Below are positions 44,972-52,904 of a stretch of DNA of 64,000 bases, one piece after another. A program made the position numbers and the translations under genes. How positions within the stretch are numbered: the first letter of the stretch is position 1; each line of letters starts with the position of its first letter. Under the pieces are notes generated by a model. The model was given only the letters and a program-made list of their open reading frames with translations. It made no database searches and was not told the origin of the DNA. Origin of the DNA: Cohnella luojiensis (GTDB lineage: Bacteria > Bacillota > Bacilli > Paenibacillales > Paenibacillaceae); assembly GCF_004564235.1 (NCBI RefSeq), contig NZ_SOMN01000008.1, positions 62,001 through 126,000 of the forward strand, read 5' to 3'.

Positions 44972-44999
44972 TATCATATGCATTCACCCATGGGCACGT
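44972..44999 (-). promoter_or_regulatory. sigma-K-like promoter of the fibre gene
   Basis: CATATGATA at 44980-44972 is identical to the gerE -10 element. An AC pair at 44999-44998 stands 17 bases upstream, the same distance as at gerE. The expected start point is about 25 bases before the ATG. Confidence 0.7.
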
Positions 45000-45163
45000 C
45001 ACGAGGATGGGCGACTGTCCCTGTTACTTTATAAAGCGAATGCTTGATATTCCGCTAAATGCGGGTTGCATTAACCGGCTTTCGACGTCCTTTCTGAAAC
45101 GCGCAAAAAACCGCCTCCAAGGAAATCGGCTTATTCGTTTTTGGAACGCGGTACGAATACCTG

Positions 45164-46312
45164 TTATTCTCTTTGAAAACCAAGCCATCTCTCCGCCGTA
45201 TGCTGCCACAGAAAATGGTTTAAAACCCGCTCTCTTCCCCTTCGCCCCAACTCCTTGCGGACCACTTCCTGGACGAGCAAATAGACGATTTTTTCCGAGA
45301 GCTCCGGTACGATGGCCGTCGAATCCGCCGATACCAGATAACCGGTAGAACCATCGGCCACGACCTCCTTCATGCCCCCCGCTTTCGTTGCGACGACTGG
45401 CAACTCGGCAGCCATCGCCTCTAGGTTAACCAATCCGAATGCCTCCTGTCCTATGGAGGGCACGACGGCGATATCCGCCATCGCGAACCAGTTCGGAATC
45501 TCGTGGTGAGGGACATAAGGTTGAAAATGAACGTTATTCTTCCATCGTCTGGCCTGATTATGGAGTCGTCTCACATATCCGGTCTGCCGATGCGAGCCAT
45601 ATAACGCGCTTCCGACGATGACGACGAGAACATCCGGGGCATTCGAGATAAGCGCAGGCAACGTAGACAACAGATGGTGTACGCCTTTCTGGGGAATTAG
45701 CCTTCCGACATACAGCACGATTGGACGGTTTCCCCATCCGTGACGTCTCCGCCACTCCTCGCGCATGCACATTCCTTCTAACGTGGATCTCCCCGGAAAC
45801 CTTTCCGCATCGACTCCAAGATAATTGACCCTTATTTTCGCCGCTGCCTGGGGTACATGCTTATCAATATACTCCCGGAGAAACTCGCTGTTTACTTGTA
45901 TATAATCTGCCGCCTGCAAGCAAATCTTCCGTTTCCGCTCGCTTATATACGGCGCTTTAATGAATGTCGTCGAATGTAAATTTAACCCTATACGGCTCCG
46001 GGGAAAAGATTGTTTCAACCGGGGAACCCATAAAGGACGGTTCTCGACCTGTATGACGTCCGGTTTGTATTTTGCTAACCTGCCGCGCACGAGCTTGAAG
46101 TATTTGATCTTGTTCGCTGCCGGTAATCTCTCGACCGAAACGCCGTTCAAGCTTCCTTTCGTGGAAAGTCTTTTGCCGATTCGCCCGTAAATTCTGGCAT
46201 TGACGTGCGGAACAAGCCCGGGTACGACCATCTCCACCACCCGCTCGACCGAGCCTCCCATGGAGGAAGGAACGGGAAAAGCTCCCGGAGTAATGAAAGC
46301 CGCTTTAAGCAT
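45164..46312 (-). CDS. GT4 glycosyltransferase, CotSA-like
   Basis: A 382-residue GT-B enzyme. FITPGAFPVPSSMGGSVERVVE is the N-terminal acceptor-side motif, VLYVGRLIPQKGVHHLL starts the donor domain near residue 205, and PSIGQEAFGLVNLEAMAAELPVVATKAGG holds the donor-binding Glu pair. The organisation resembles B. subtilis CotSA, a spore coat glycosyltransferase. I use the ATG at 46312, nine bases after GGAG; one at 46318 is too close. It lies upstream of the fibre gene on the same strand, with 225 bases between them, and might glycosylate it. The latter is inference. Confidence 0.8.
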   Translation of the reverse strand: MLKAAFITPGAFPVPSSMGGSVERVVEMVVPGLVPHVNARIYGRIGKRLSTKGSLNGVSVERLPAANKIKYFKLVRGRLAKYKPDVIQVENRPLWVPRLKQSFPRSRIGLNLHSTTFIKAPYISERKRKICLQAADYIQVNSEFLREYIDKHVPQAAAKIRVNYLGVDAERFPGRSTLEGMCMREEWRRRHGWGNRPIVLYVGRLIPQKGVHHLLSTLPALISNAPDVLVVIVGSALYGSHRQTGYVRRLHNQARRWKNNVHFQPYVPHHEIPNWFAMADIAVVPSIGQEAFGLVNLEAMAAELPVVATKAGGMKEVVADGSTGYLVSADSTAIVPELSEKIVYLLVQEVVRKELGRRGRERVLNHFLWQHTAERWLGFQRE

Positions 46313-46478
46313 CGCCATCTTCTCCTTACCGGACAAATCTTGCTTGACGTGACAGCTTATACGAATCTAGAGAGAATAGACACGGCTCATACCCTGTGAA
46401 CGGCGACTATTGCACTTTGCCTACCGATGTGTCACAATTCACGGGAATATAATTTACGACAAAGGAGTGCTCGGCCGC

Positions 46479-47270
46479 ATGAATCGCCCGCTGCTGCGCA
46501 TGATGACGGAGCTGTCCTCACGCAAATTCGTGTCCCAATTAACGGGACGTTTCGCTAAATCTTCCTTAAGTCGCAGATGGATTCCCCGTTTCGCCGCGAT
46601 GTACAAAATTCCTGTAGAAGAAGCGGAGAAAACGTTGGAGGAGTATCGCTCGCTTAATGATTTCTTCACTCGCAGACTGAAGCCAGGTATACGCCCGATC
46701 GACGCGACGGCTGGCGCCTTGGTTAGTCCCGTAGATGCGAAAATAACCGGCTGCGGCGTTATCGAAGACGGTATGCTGCTGCAGGTCAAAGGTCAGGATT
46801 ACACGATTGAAGAGCTCCTCAACGGTTCGCCGAGAATGTCTCAGTATTTGCAAGGCTATTTCTGGGTTTTATACTTGAGCCCGACGGACTACCACCGAAT
46901 CCATTCCCCTTGCGAAGGCGAAATCGTAGAAACCGAACACATTCCCGGCCGCGTGTATCCCGTCAACGAGTTTGGCCTCACCTCCATGAAACGCGTACTT
47001 TCCCGCAACGAGAGGTTGGTCACTTACATCCGCAACGACATCGGCGAAGTCGCCGTCGTAAAAGTCGGCGCCCTGAACGTGAGCAGCATTAAGTACGTCG
47101 AACCTATGCCCAAGTTACTGGAGCGCGGCGACGAGCTTGCTTACTTCGAATTCGGCTCGACGATCGTCCTGCTTACCGAGGACGGAACGCTTGAACCCCG
47201 CTCCAACCTAAAGACCGGAGACAAGGTTCGCATGGGCGAGAAGCTCGGCATGTTGAAGGTTAGGAATTAA
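46479..47270 (+). CDS. psd: phosphatidylserine decarboxylase
   Basis: Converts phosphatidylserine to phosphatidylethanolamine at the membrane, using a pyruvoyl group made by self-cleavage. The 263-residue proenzyme has RSLNDFFTRRLKPG near residue 58, SPVDAKITG, YFWVLYLSPTDYHRIHSP with the conserved His, and the cleavage motif Gly-Ser-Thr in FEFGSTIVLL near residue 227. AAAGGAG lies eleven bases before the ATG at 46479. No pssA gene is adjacent; the gene stands alone and ends at a strong terminator. Confidence 0.95.
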   Translation: MNRPLLRMMTELSSRKFVSQLTGRFAKSSLSRRWIPRFAAMYKIPVEEAEKTLEEYRSLNDFFTRRLKPGIRPIDATAGALVSPVDAKITGCGVIEDGMLLQVKGQDYTIEELLNGSPRMSQYLQGYFWVLYLSPTDYHRIHSPCEGEIVETEHIPGRVYPVNEFGLTSMKRVLSRNERLVTYIRNDIGEVAVVKVGALNVSSIKYVEPMPKLLERGDELAYFEFGSTIVLLTEDGTLEPRSNLKTGDKVRMGEKLGMLKVRN

Positions 47271-47285
47271 ACATTGCTAGTGGAA

Positions 47286-47325
47286 AAAGAAACCCCGTCT
47301 CTTATAGAGAGAACGGGGTTTCTTT
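47286..47325 (+). terminator. terminator of psd
   Basis: AAAGAAACCCCGT at 47286-47298 pairs perfectly with 47313-47325, continuing into a T-rich tail. An A-rich flank makes it usable on both strands. Confidence 0.88.
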
Positions 47326-47338
47326 TGACTAATTATCG

Positions 47339-47690
47339 CTCCGACTAACCAAATAACCGTACCGCAGGAACGCTTATTTCACCAAAAGTACCTCCGAACA
47401 ACCAAATAACCGCGCCGGGAACGCTTATTTCGCCAAAAGTGCCTCCGAACAAACAAATACCCGCGCCAGGAACGCTTATTTCGCCAATAGTACCTCCGAC
47501 TAACCAAATACCCGCGCCAGGAACGCTTATTCCGCCAATAGTGCCTCCGAACAAACAAATAACCGCGCCAGGAACGCTTATTTCGCCAAAAGTGCCTCCG
47601 AACAAACAAATAACCGCGCCAGGAACGCTTATTTTGCCAAAAGTACCTCCGACTAACCCAATTACTTGCGCCGCAAGTGCCTCCAACTGC
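47339..47690. repeat. tandem array A2, six copies of the 51-bp unit plus a partial, inverted relative to A1
   Basis: Copies start at 47339 (53 bp), 47392, 47443, 47494, 47545 and 47596, with a degenerate one at 47647. The reverse complement of the unit (GGCGAAATAAGCGTTCCTGG core) is the same as in array A1 at 30745-31101. It runs directly into array B. Confidence 0.9.
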
Positions 47691-48123
47691 TACTTTCGGC
47701 GGTTTAAGCCGCTCCCAGCGGCTTAAAGGGTCTCGCGGGTGCTACTTTCTGCGGTTTAAGCCGCTCCCAGCGGCTTAAAGGTCTCACGGGTGCTACTTTT
47801 GGCGATTTAAGCCGCTCCCAGCGGCTTAAAGGGTCTCGCGGGTGCTACTTTCGGCGGTTTAAGCCGCTCCCAGCGGCTTAAAGGTCTCGCGTCTGCTACT
47901 TTCGGCGGTTTAAGCCGCTCCCAGCGGCTTAAAGGTCTCGCGTCTGCTACTTTCGGCGGTTTAAGCCGCTCCCAGCGGCTTAAAGGTCTCGCGGGTGCTA
48001 CTTTCGGCGGTTTAAGCCGCTCCCAGCGGCTTAAAGGGTCTCGCGGGTGCTACTTTTGGCGATTTAAGCCGCTCCCAGCGGCTTAAAGGTCTCGCGGGTG
48101 CTACTTTTGGCGGTTTAAGCCGC
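47689..48123. repeat. tandem array B, eight hairpin-bearing 51-52-bp copies plus a partial
   Basis: Copies start at 47689, 47741, 47792, 47844, 47895, 47946, 47997 and 48049, with a partial at 48100. Each contains a perfect 11-bp stem around CCC (TTTAAGCCGCT, loop, AGCGGCTTAAA). The sequence is unrelated to array A. The partial copy ends within the stop region of the convergent AraC gene. No coding sequence is seen. Confidence 0.92.
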
Positions 48124-48909
48124 TCAACGAATTTCCGATGGACTTTTCCCCGTATACTGCTTGAACTGACGGCTGAAGAAGAAGATGTCCCGGTAGCCCA
48201 GCGCGTCCGCGACTTCCGTCACGTTCATGCCCGCATGCATGAGCAAATGCTGCGCCCGTTCGATTCTCGTGCGGATCATGTACGTTTGCACGGACATGCC
48301 GATGAGCTCCTTGAATTTAATAGAGAAATAACGGGACGACAGCCCCGCCCTCTTCCCGAGGTCGTCCACCCGGTGAACGACGCCGGGATGCTGCTGGATG
48401 TAATTGGCCACCTCGCGTATGCTCTCGGTCAATTGATTGCTCGCTTTGCGTTCAACGGGCTCATCGCGATCATGCCGCAGCAAGTGGATAATCAGCTGCT
48501 TGAGAATCAGACGGGCTTCTTCCTCCGCGGCGAAGGTACGGACAAGAAACAAACGTACATACTTGGCCAGCATGTGCTCGAAATCGAATATCTCATCCAA
48601 TTGCCTGTAAGGCTCCGGAATGAGGGATGCCGGTTCGGTTACGTCGAAATGTATATACGTAAGAACAAGCGGCTTCTGCGGATTATGGGTAGCGCTTGTA
48701 TGGTCTCCCGGACGGAACAGGAAGCAGCTGCCTTTCCCCAACTTATAAGATTGCCCGTTGAGGAACAATTCCCCTTCCCCGCTCCATACGTAGAAAATAT
48801 CGTAATTGGCTAACGGCTTCTCGCGCTTTTGCCACTTCCATCCGGGCTCGCAGGAAATCTTGGCGAACGCCGGGAGCAGCACGAATGCGGATGGTTGCAA
48901 ATCAAGCAT
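48124..48909 (-). CDS. AraC-family transcription regulator
   Basis: A 261-residue regulator. The N-terminal 150 residues form a cupin-type ligand-binding domain (FYVWSGEGELFLNGQSYKLG). The C-terminal 100 residues contain two helix-turn-helix motifs: VDDLGKRAGLSSRYFSIKFK and NVTEVADALGYRDIFFFSRQ, followed by FKQYTGKSPSEIR. Such proteins often control sugar uptake or use, but the target is not shown here. AAGGAGG lies nine bases before the ATG. The start overlaps the end of the MocR gene by eight bases, so the two may be co-transcribed. The 3' end touches repeat array B. Confidence 0.88.
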   Translation of the reverse strand: MLDLQPSAFVLLPAFAKISCEPGWKWQKREKPLANYDIFYVWSGEGELFLNGQSYKLGKGSCFLFRPGDHTSATHNPQKPLVLTYIHFDVTEPASLIPEPYRQLDEIFDFEHMLAKYVRLFLVRTFAAEEEARLILKQLIIHLLRHDRDEPVERKASNQLTESIREVANYIQQHPGVVHRVDDLGKRAGLSSRYFSIKFKELIGMSVQTYMIRTRIERAQHLLMHAGMNVTEVADALGYRDIFFFSRQFKQYTGKSPSEIR

Positions 48910-50461
48910 GAACGGTTCCTCCTTGACCCTTGTGGGAGTCGATCAATCCCAATAGATGTGCCGCTTGGCTTATCCGCCTAATTCCTTCTTCGATTCGACT
49001 ATCGTCCAAATGAGCAAAACCAAACAGCGAGGAAGGCGAACCGGAAACGTTCGAACGACTTGTTTCATACCTCGCTCCGTCCCTCCAAGTTACCCCAAGC
49101 TTGGCGCATTCCCGAACCAATCGCTCATATTCCTCGGCGGAAAGATTCCATCTTGCGAACAAATGAAGCCCCGCATCGGACGGCAAAACTTCAAATAATC
49201 CGTGTAACTCCCGCTCCAGGCCGACTCGAAGACAATTCTCCAGCTTTCCGTAAATCCTGCGCATCCTGCGCATATGCCGGTTATAACCGCCCTCCGTCAT
49301 CCAACCGGCCAATGCCTGCTGCTCCGCGATTCCCGTCGGATAGGGATCGTACAGCTTCTTGGCCATGATAAACGGTTGGATAAGCTCCTTCGGGAGCACG
49401 GCGTAGCCAATACGAACGCCAACGCTCATCGAGCGGGAGAAGGTACCGACATAGACGACCCGGCCTTCTCGGTCCAACGCCTTAAGCGGCTCGATCGGGC
49501 GGCCTCCCCAGCGAAAATCGCTGTCGTAATCATCTTCGATAATCCAAGCGCTGCTTCGGGAAGCCCATGACAATAGCTCGCGGCGGCGTTCATAACTAAG
49601 CACTGCACCCGTAGGAAACTGCCGGGTTGGCGTGACGAATAGGAGCTGCGCCTTCCAATCCCGAGGGACGATCCCGCTGCCGTCCACCTGCTCCGCGATG
49701 ACATTGGCGCCAGTTGCGTAAACGGCCCTATGTATTCCCGTATAACAAGGGCTTTCGATTACCGCCGTTTTTCCTTCTTCCAGCAGCAATTGGGAAAGCA
49801 GTGCGATGGCCTGCATGGAGCCGGAGGTGATGACGACATCCCCGGCATCGCACGTTATGCCCCTCTCCCGCCTTAAACGGCTTGCGATCGCCAGACGCAG
49901 AGGCAAGCTGCCTTCCGCGGAATGAATATCGTCCCGCTTCGAATCTCCGAGCCTTTTCCACTGCAAAGCCACCTCGGCTTTCCATTCCGTCCATGGGAAC
50001 CACCCCGTGCCGACTCCCTCCGGAACGAAAGATATAATCTCGGATACCGAATAACTGGGGTCGGCGTCCGGTAACGGATCGTACATCGCGGAGTTCGGCT
50101 CCATCAACTTACGCCCCCAACTCGTTAAGTCCGGTGATGCCATCGGTGGGCACCAATCATCGTTCGGACCGCCAGACAGCCGCGAAGCCGCTTCATCCGC
50201 TCTCCATCCGGAGACAAAAGTGCCTCTGCCGACTCCCGATTGCACGAAGCCTTCCGCGGTAAGCATATCGTAAGCGACGCTTACGCTGCCGCGGGATACA
50301 TCGTACAATGCGGCAAGCTGCCTAGTTGAGGGCAATCTTTCGCCTGGCGCAAGCTTTCCTTCGGTAATCGCTTCACGAATGGACAAGTACAGGGCCAGAT
50401 GTTTGCTCCCGCATTCGGAGAGCTTAACGGTATACGCGAATGGCGAGCTCAGGTTTTTCAC
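48902..50461 (-). CDS. MocR-type regulator with Arg in place of the PLP lysine
   Basis: GntR winged helix fused to an aminotransferase-like domain, about 519 residues from the GTG at 50461. The DNA-binding part is LAPGERLPSTRQLAALYDVSR. The aminotransferase part has VTSGSMQAIALLSQLLLEEG, IIEDDYDSDFRW, and GTFSRSMSVGVRIGYAVLP. In MocR proteins the last motif is normally S-K-S with the lysine bound to PLP; here the codon is CGC (Arg). A longer reading from the TTG at 50515 coincides with a -35 box, so I use a later start; its ribosome site is poor. It faces a PPOX-family gene, a common MocR arrangement. Confidence 0.85.
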   Translation of the reverse strand: MKNLSSPFAYTVKLSECGSKHLALYLSIREAITEGKLAPGERLPSTRQLAALYDVSRGSVSVAYDMLTAEGFVQSGVGRGTFVSGWRADEAASRLSGGPNDDWCPPMASPDLTSWGRKLMEPNSAMYDPLPDADPSYSVSEIISFVPEGVGTGWFPWTEWKAEVALQWKRLGDSKRDDIHSAEGSLPLRLAIASRLRRERGITCDAGDVVITSGSMQAIALLSQLLLEEGKTAVIESPCYTGIHRAVYATGANVIAEQVDGSGIVPRDWKAQLLFVTPTRQFPTGAVLSYERRRELLSWASRSSAWIIEDDYDSDFRWGGRPIEPLKALDREGRVVYVGTFSRSMSVGVRIGYAVLPKELIQPFIMAKKLYDPYPTGIAEQQALAGWMTEGGYNRHMRRMRRIYGKLENCLRVGLERELHGLFEVLPSDAGLHLFARWNLSAEEYERLVRECAKLGVTWRDGARYETSRSNVSGSPSSLFGFAHLDDSRIEEGIRRISQAAHLLGLIDSHKGQGGTVHA

Positions 50462-50486
50462 CCTCTTGGAATGGACTAGTCTTTTT

Positions 50487-50515
50487 AATGTAAATTGGAT
50501 CTTTTCACTTGTCAA
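50487..50515 (-). promoter_or_regulatory. sigma-A promoter of the MocR-type gene
   Basis: TTGACA at 50515-50510, 17 bases, then TACATT at 50492-50487. The transcript would begin near 50480, which excludes translation starts upstream of that point. Confidence 0.65.
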
Positions 50516-50565
50516 TGACAGCCTTACACTTAAGCCTCAACGAGAGACGGTGGAGGCGAAACCGA

Positions 50566-51192
50566 ATGAGAAGGAAAGAGTTCCAAGTATCTGAGCCGGA
50601 GCTGTGCGAGAGCTTCCTGGAGGAGCGGCATGACGGCGTGCTGACATTCAACGGCGCGGACGGATGGCCAAAGGCAGTGCCGCTTAACTATGTCTACCAC
50701 GGGGACGCGGTCTATTTTCATGGAAGTAAGCATGGGGAGAAAATGGCGGGATTAGCCGCCGATCCGAGAGCGGAATTCGTGGTTTATCAAGCGCATGCCT
50801 TCATTCCTTCCTATTTCTCGGATCCCTACTTGGCTTGTCCGGCGACCGTGTTCTTCCGTTCCGTTCGCATAAGAGGAACCGTTGAACAGGTAGAAGACCC
50901 GGCAGAGAAGTCATCCGCGCTTGCCGCGCTATTGAAGCGGATGCAGCCTGAAGGCGGGCACGCCCCGATCGACGCCGAAGATAAGCGCTACGCAGGCTCC
51001 TTGCGCGGAGTAGCCGTGCTTCGGCTGGATCCGGAAGAGATGTCGGGCAAGTTCAAATTCGGGCAAAATCTATCGGAAAAAAGCAGAGAAAAAGTCGTAA
51101 CCGGATTGTGCGAGCGCAACCTTCCGGATGATGCCGACGCGATAAAGCGCATTCGCGACAGCGCGTTAAAGTGCCCCGTCGATCATTCCTAG
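50566..51192 (+). CDS. pyridoxamine 5'-phosphate oxidase family (FMN-binding) protein
   Basis: A 208-residue split-barrel flavoprotein of the PPOX-like group: LEERHDGVLTFNG at the N-terminus, PLNYVYHGDAVYFHGSKHGEKM with the typical strand-turn-strand, CPATVFFRSVRIRGTVEQVED in the middle, and RGVAVLRLDPEEMSGKFKFG near the end. GGAGG lies about nine bases before the ATG at 50566. The true reaction is unknown; members bind FMN, and some act on vitamin B6 compounds or nitro groups. The divergent MocR-type gene next door is likely its regulator, by analogy with other MocR pairs. Confidence 0.82.
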   Translation: MRRKEFQVSEPELCESFLEERHDGVLTFNGADGWPKAVPLNYVYHGDAVYFHGSKHGEKMAGLAADPRAEFVVYQAHAFIPSYFSDPYLACPATVFFRSVRIRGTVEQVEDPAEKSSALAALLKRMQPEGGHAPIDAEDKRYAGSLRGVAVLRLDPEEMSGKFKFGQNLSEKSREKVVTGLCERNLPDDADAIKRIRDSALKCPVDHS

Positions 51193-51232
51193 ATTAATCC
51201 GATTCTTTTTTCGGCGAAAGCCGCCGATTTCA

Positions 51233-51261
51233 ATGACGCTCCTCTTCCAATAGTGTATAAT
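51233..51261 (+). promoter_or_regulatory. sigma-A promoter of the aminotransferase gene
   Basis: ATGACG at 51233-51238, 17 bases, then a perfect TATAAT at 51256-51261. Confidence 0.65.
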
Positions 51262-51301
51262 ATCACCTAATGAATATTGGAATCTTGGAAGGATGGAAGT
51301 C

Positions 51302-52606
51302 ATGAACCCCCTTGCCCAGCAGCTGAACGAAACGATTACCCGGGACGATCCCAAGGTCGCCGAGATGCTTTCCGGACTTGGAAAAGCGATCTATATGCCC
51401 AAAGTCGGCATATTGAGCCAATCCGCGGAAGCCAAACAGAAGGCGAATGTCTATAACGCCACGATCGGCATTGCCACCGAGAACGGCAAACCGATGCATC
51501 TGGAAGTCATTCAAGAAACGTTGTCCGCTTACGATCCTAAGGATCTTTACGAATATGCCCCTCCGGGGGGAAAACCCGAGCTCCGCAACATTTGGCGCGA
51601 TAAGATGCTTATCGAGAATCCTTCGGCAGCGGGTAAGCGCATCAGCCTTCCAGTCGTCACGAACGCGTTGACGCATGGACTGAGCATCGTGTCCGACCTT
51701 TTCGCGGACGCCGGCGATGCCGTTATCGTTCCCGATAAAAACTGGGAGAACTACGAGCTTACCTTCAGCGTTCGCCGGGGTGCGGAGATGGTTACCTATC
51801 CGCTGTACGACGCGGACAACCGCTTCAATTCGGCTGGCTTGCGGGATGCCCTTCTCACGCAGAAAGAACGCGGCAAAGCGATCGTGCTGCTCAACTTCCC
51901 GATTAATCCGACCGGATACACTCCTGGCGTGGAAGAGGGACGCGAGATCGTCTCCGCCATCCGTGAAGCGGCGGAGGCCGGCATTAACGTCGTAGCGGTA
52001 ACCGACGATGCGTACTTCGGATTGTTCTTCGAAGACTCCTTGCAGGAATCCTTGTTCGGCCAATTGTGCGGACTGCACGAGCGCGTTCTTGCCATTAAAG
52101 TTGACGGAGCCACCAAGGAAGAGTACGTATGGGGCTTCCGCGTAGGGTTCATCACTTACGGCGGACTTTCCGAAGCCAGCCTTTCCGCACTGGAACAGAA
52201 GACGACCGGAATTATCCGCGCTACCATCTCAAGCGGACCGCATCCTTCCCAAACTTTTATCCTTCGCGCGCTGAAATCCGATAAATTCCAAGCCCAGAAG
52301 GAACGGAAGTTCCATATCATGAAAGGCCGCGCCAATAAAGTAAAGCAGCTGCTGGACAGCGGCAAATACGGCGAGGAATGGACTTACTATCCGTTCAACT
52401 CCGGTTACTTCATGTGCCTCAAGCTGTTGACCTCGGAAGCCGAACCCGTTCGCCAGCGCCTGCTGAACGCTTACGGAGTGGGAACGATCGCCCTTGGAAC
52501 GAACGACCTGCGGATAGCCTTCTCCTGCATCGAGGAGCCAAACCTGGAAGACCTGTTCGATCGAATTCACCAAGCCGTGCTGGACGTTAAGAACGGCAAT
52601 GCATAA
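51302..52606 (+). CDS. class I/II aminotransferase
   Basis: A PLP-dependent enzyme of 434 residues. It shows YEYAPPGGKPELRNIW near residue 80, NFPINPTGYTPG near 200, TDDAYFGLFFED near 240, and DGATKEEYVWGFRVGF with the PLP lysine in ATK near 270. An arginine binds the substrate carboxylate in DLRIAFS. AAGG lies nine bases before the ATG at 51302; the ATG at 51293 is too close to that site. The fold type resembles aspartate/tyrosine aminotransferases, but the substrate cannot be told. It is monocistronic, with its own promoter and terminator. Confidence 0.88.
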   Translation: MNPLAQQLNETITRDDPKVAEMLSGLGKAIYMPKVGILSQSAEAKQKANVYNATIGIATENGKPMHLEVIQETLSAYDPKDLYEYAPPGGKPELRNIWRDKMLIENPSAAGKRISLPVVTNALTHGLSIVSDLFADAGDAVIVPDKNWENYELTFSVRRGAEMVTYPLYDADNRFNSAGLRDALLTQKERGKAIVLLNFPINPTGYTPGVEEGREIVSAIREAAEAGINVVAVTDDAYFGLFFEDSLQESLFGQLCGLHERVLAIKVDGATKEEYVWGFRVGFITYGGLSEASLSALEQKTTGIIRATISSGPHPSQTFILRALKSDKFQAQKERKFHIMKGRANKVKQLLDSGKYGEEWTYYPFNSGYFMCLKLLTSEAEPVRQRLLNAYGVGTIALGTNDLRIAFSCIEEPNLEDLFDRIHQAVLDVKNGNA

Positions 52607-52609
52607 ACG

Positions 52610-52650
52610 AAAGGAGCAGTTCCCGTTAGCCTTAGGGACTGCTCCTTTTC
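52610..52650 (+). terminator. terminator of the aminotransferase gene
   Basis: AAAGGAGCAGT pairs with ACTGCTCCTTT, with an inner CCC/GGG stem, and TTCTTTATTT follows. Confidence 0.88.
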
Positions 52651-52655
52651 TTTAT

Positions 52656-52894
52656 TTAAGCCCGCTCCCGGTAATCCTTTGGCGTCAACCCCGTCTCGTT
52701 CTTGAATACGCGGTTAAAGTGCCTGATGTTGGAGAATCCGGTTTGCTCCGCGATGTCCGTTATTTTACTATCGGACGATGCCAGCTTTTTCTTGGCTTCT
52801 TCGATGCGGATTTCGGTCAGCCGTTCGATGAAAGTGCTTCCGGTCTTCTGTTTGAAAAAAATAGCCGCTCTCACGAAGGAGAACGGACGGTTAG
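52656..52894 (-). pseudogene. C-terminal remnant of an AraC-family regulator
   Basis: Only the DNA-binding end of an AraC/XylS protein remains, as found at the end of YesN-type response regulators. FFKQKTGSTFIERLTEIRIE is followed by ITDIAEQTGFSNIRHFNRVF and KNETGLTPKDY. The frame opens after a TAA, with no ribosome site and no receiver or sensor part; the first helix-turn-helix is cut. It abuts the ecsB stop codon by about ten bases. I read it as a gene truncated by deletion. Confidence 0.75.
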
Positions 52895-52904
52895 ATTAAG
52901 GCAA

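Noticed and set aside
47345-47726. Open frames through array A2
   Set aside because: Same reason as for array A1; frames on both strands are open only because of the repeat.
47689-48123. CRISPR array
   Set aside because: Units follow each other directly with no unique spacers, and no cas genes are near. The same holds for the other arrays.
50461-50515. TTG at 50515 as start of the MocR-type gene
   Set aside because: The codon is part of a consensus -35 box and no ribosome site precedes it.
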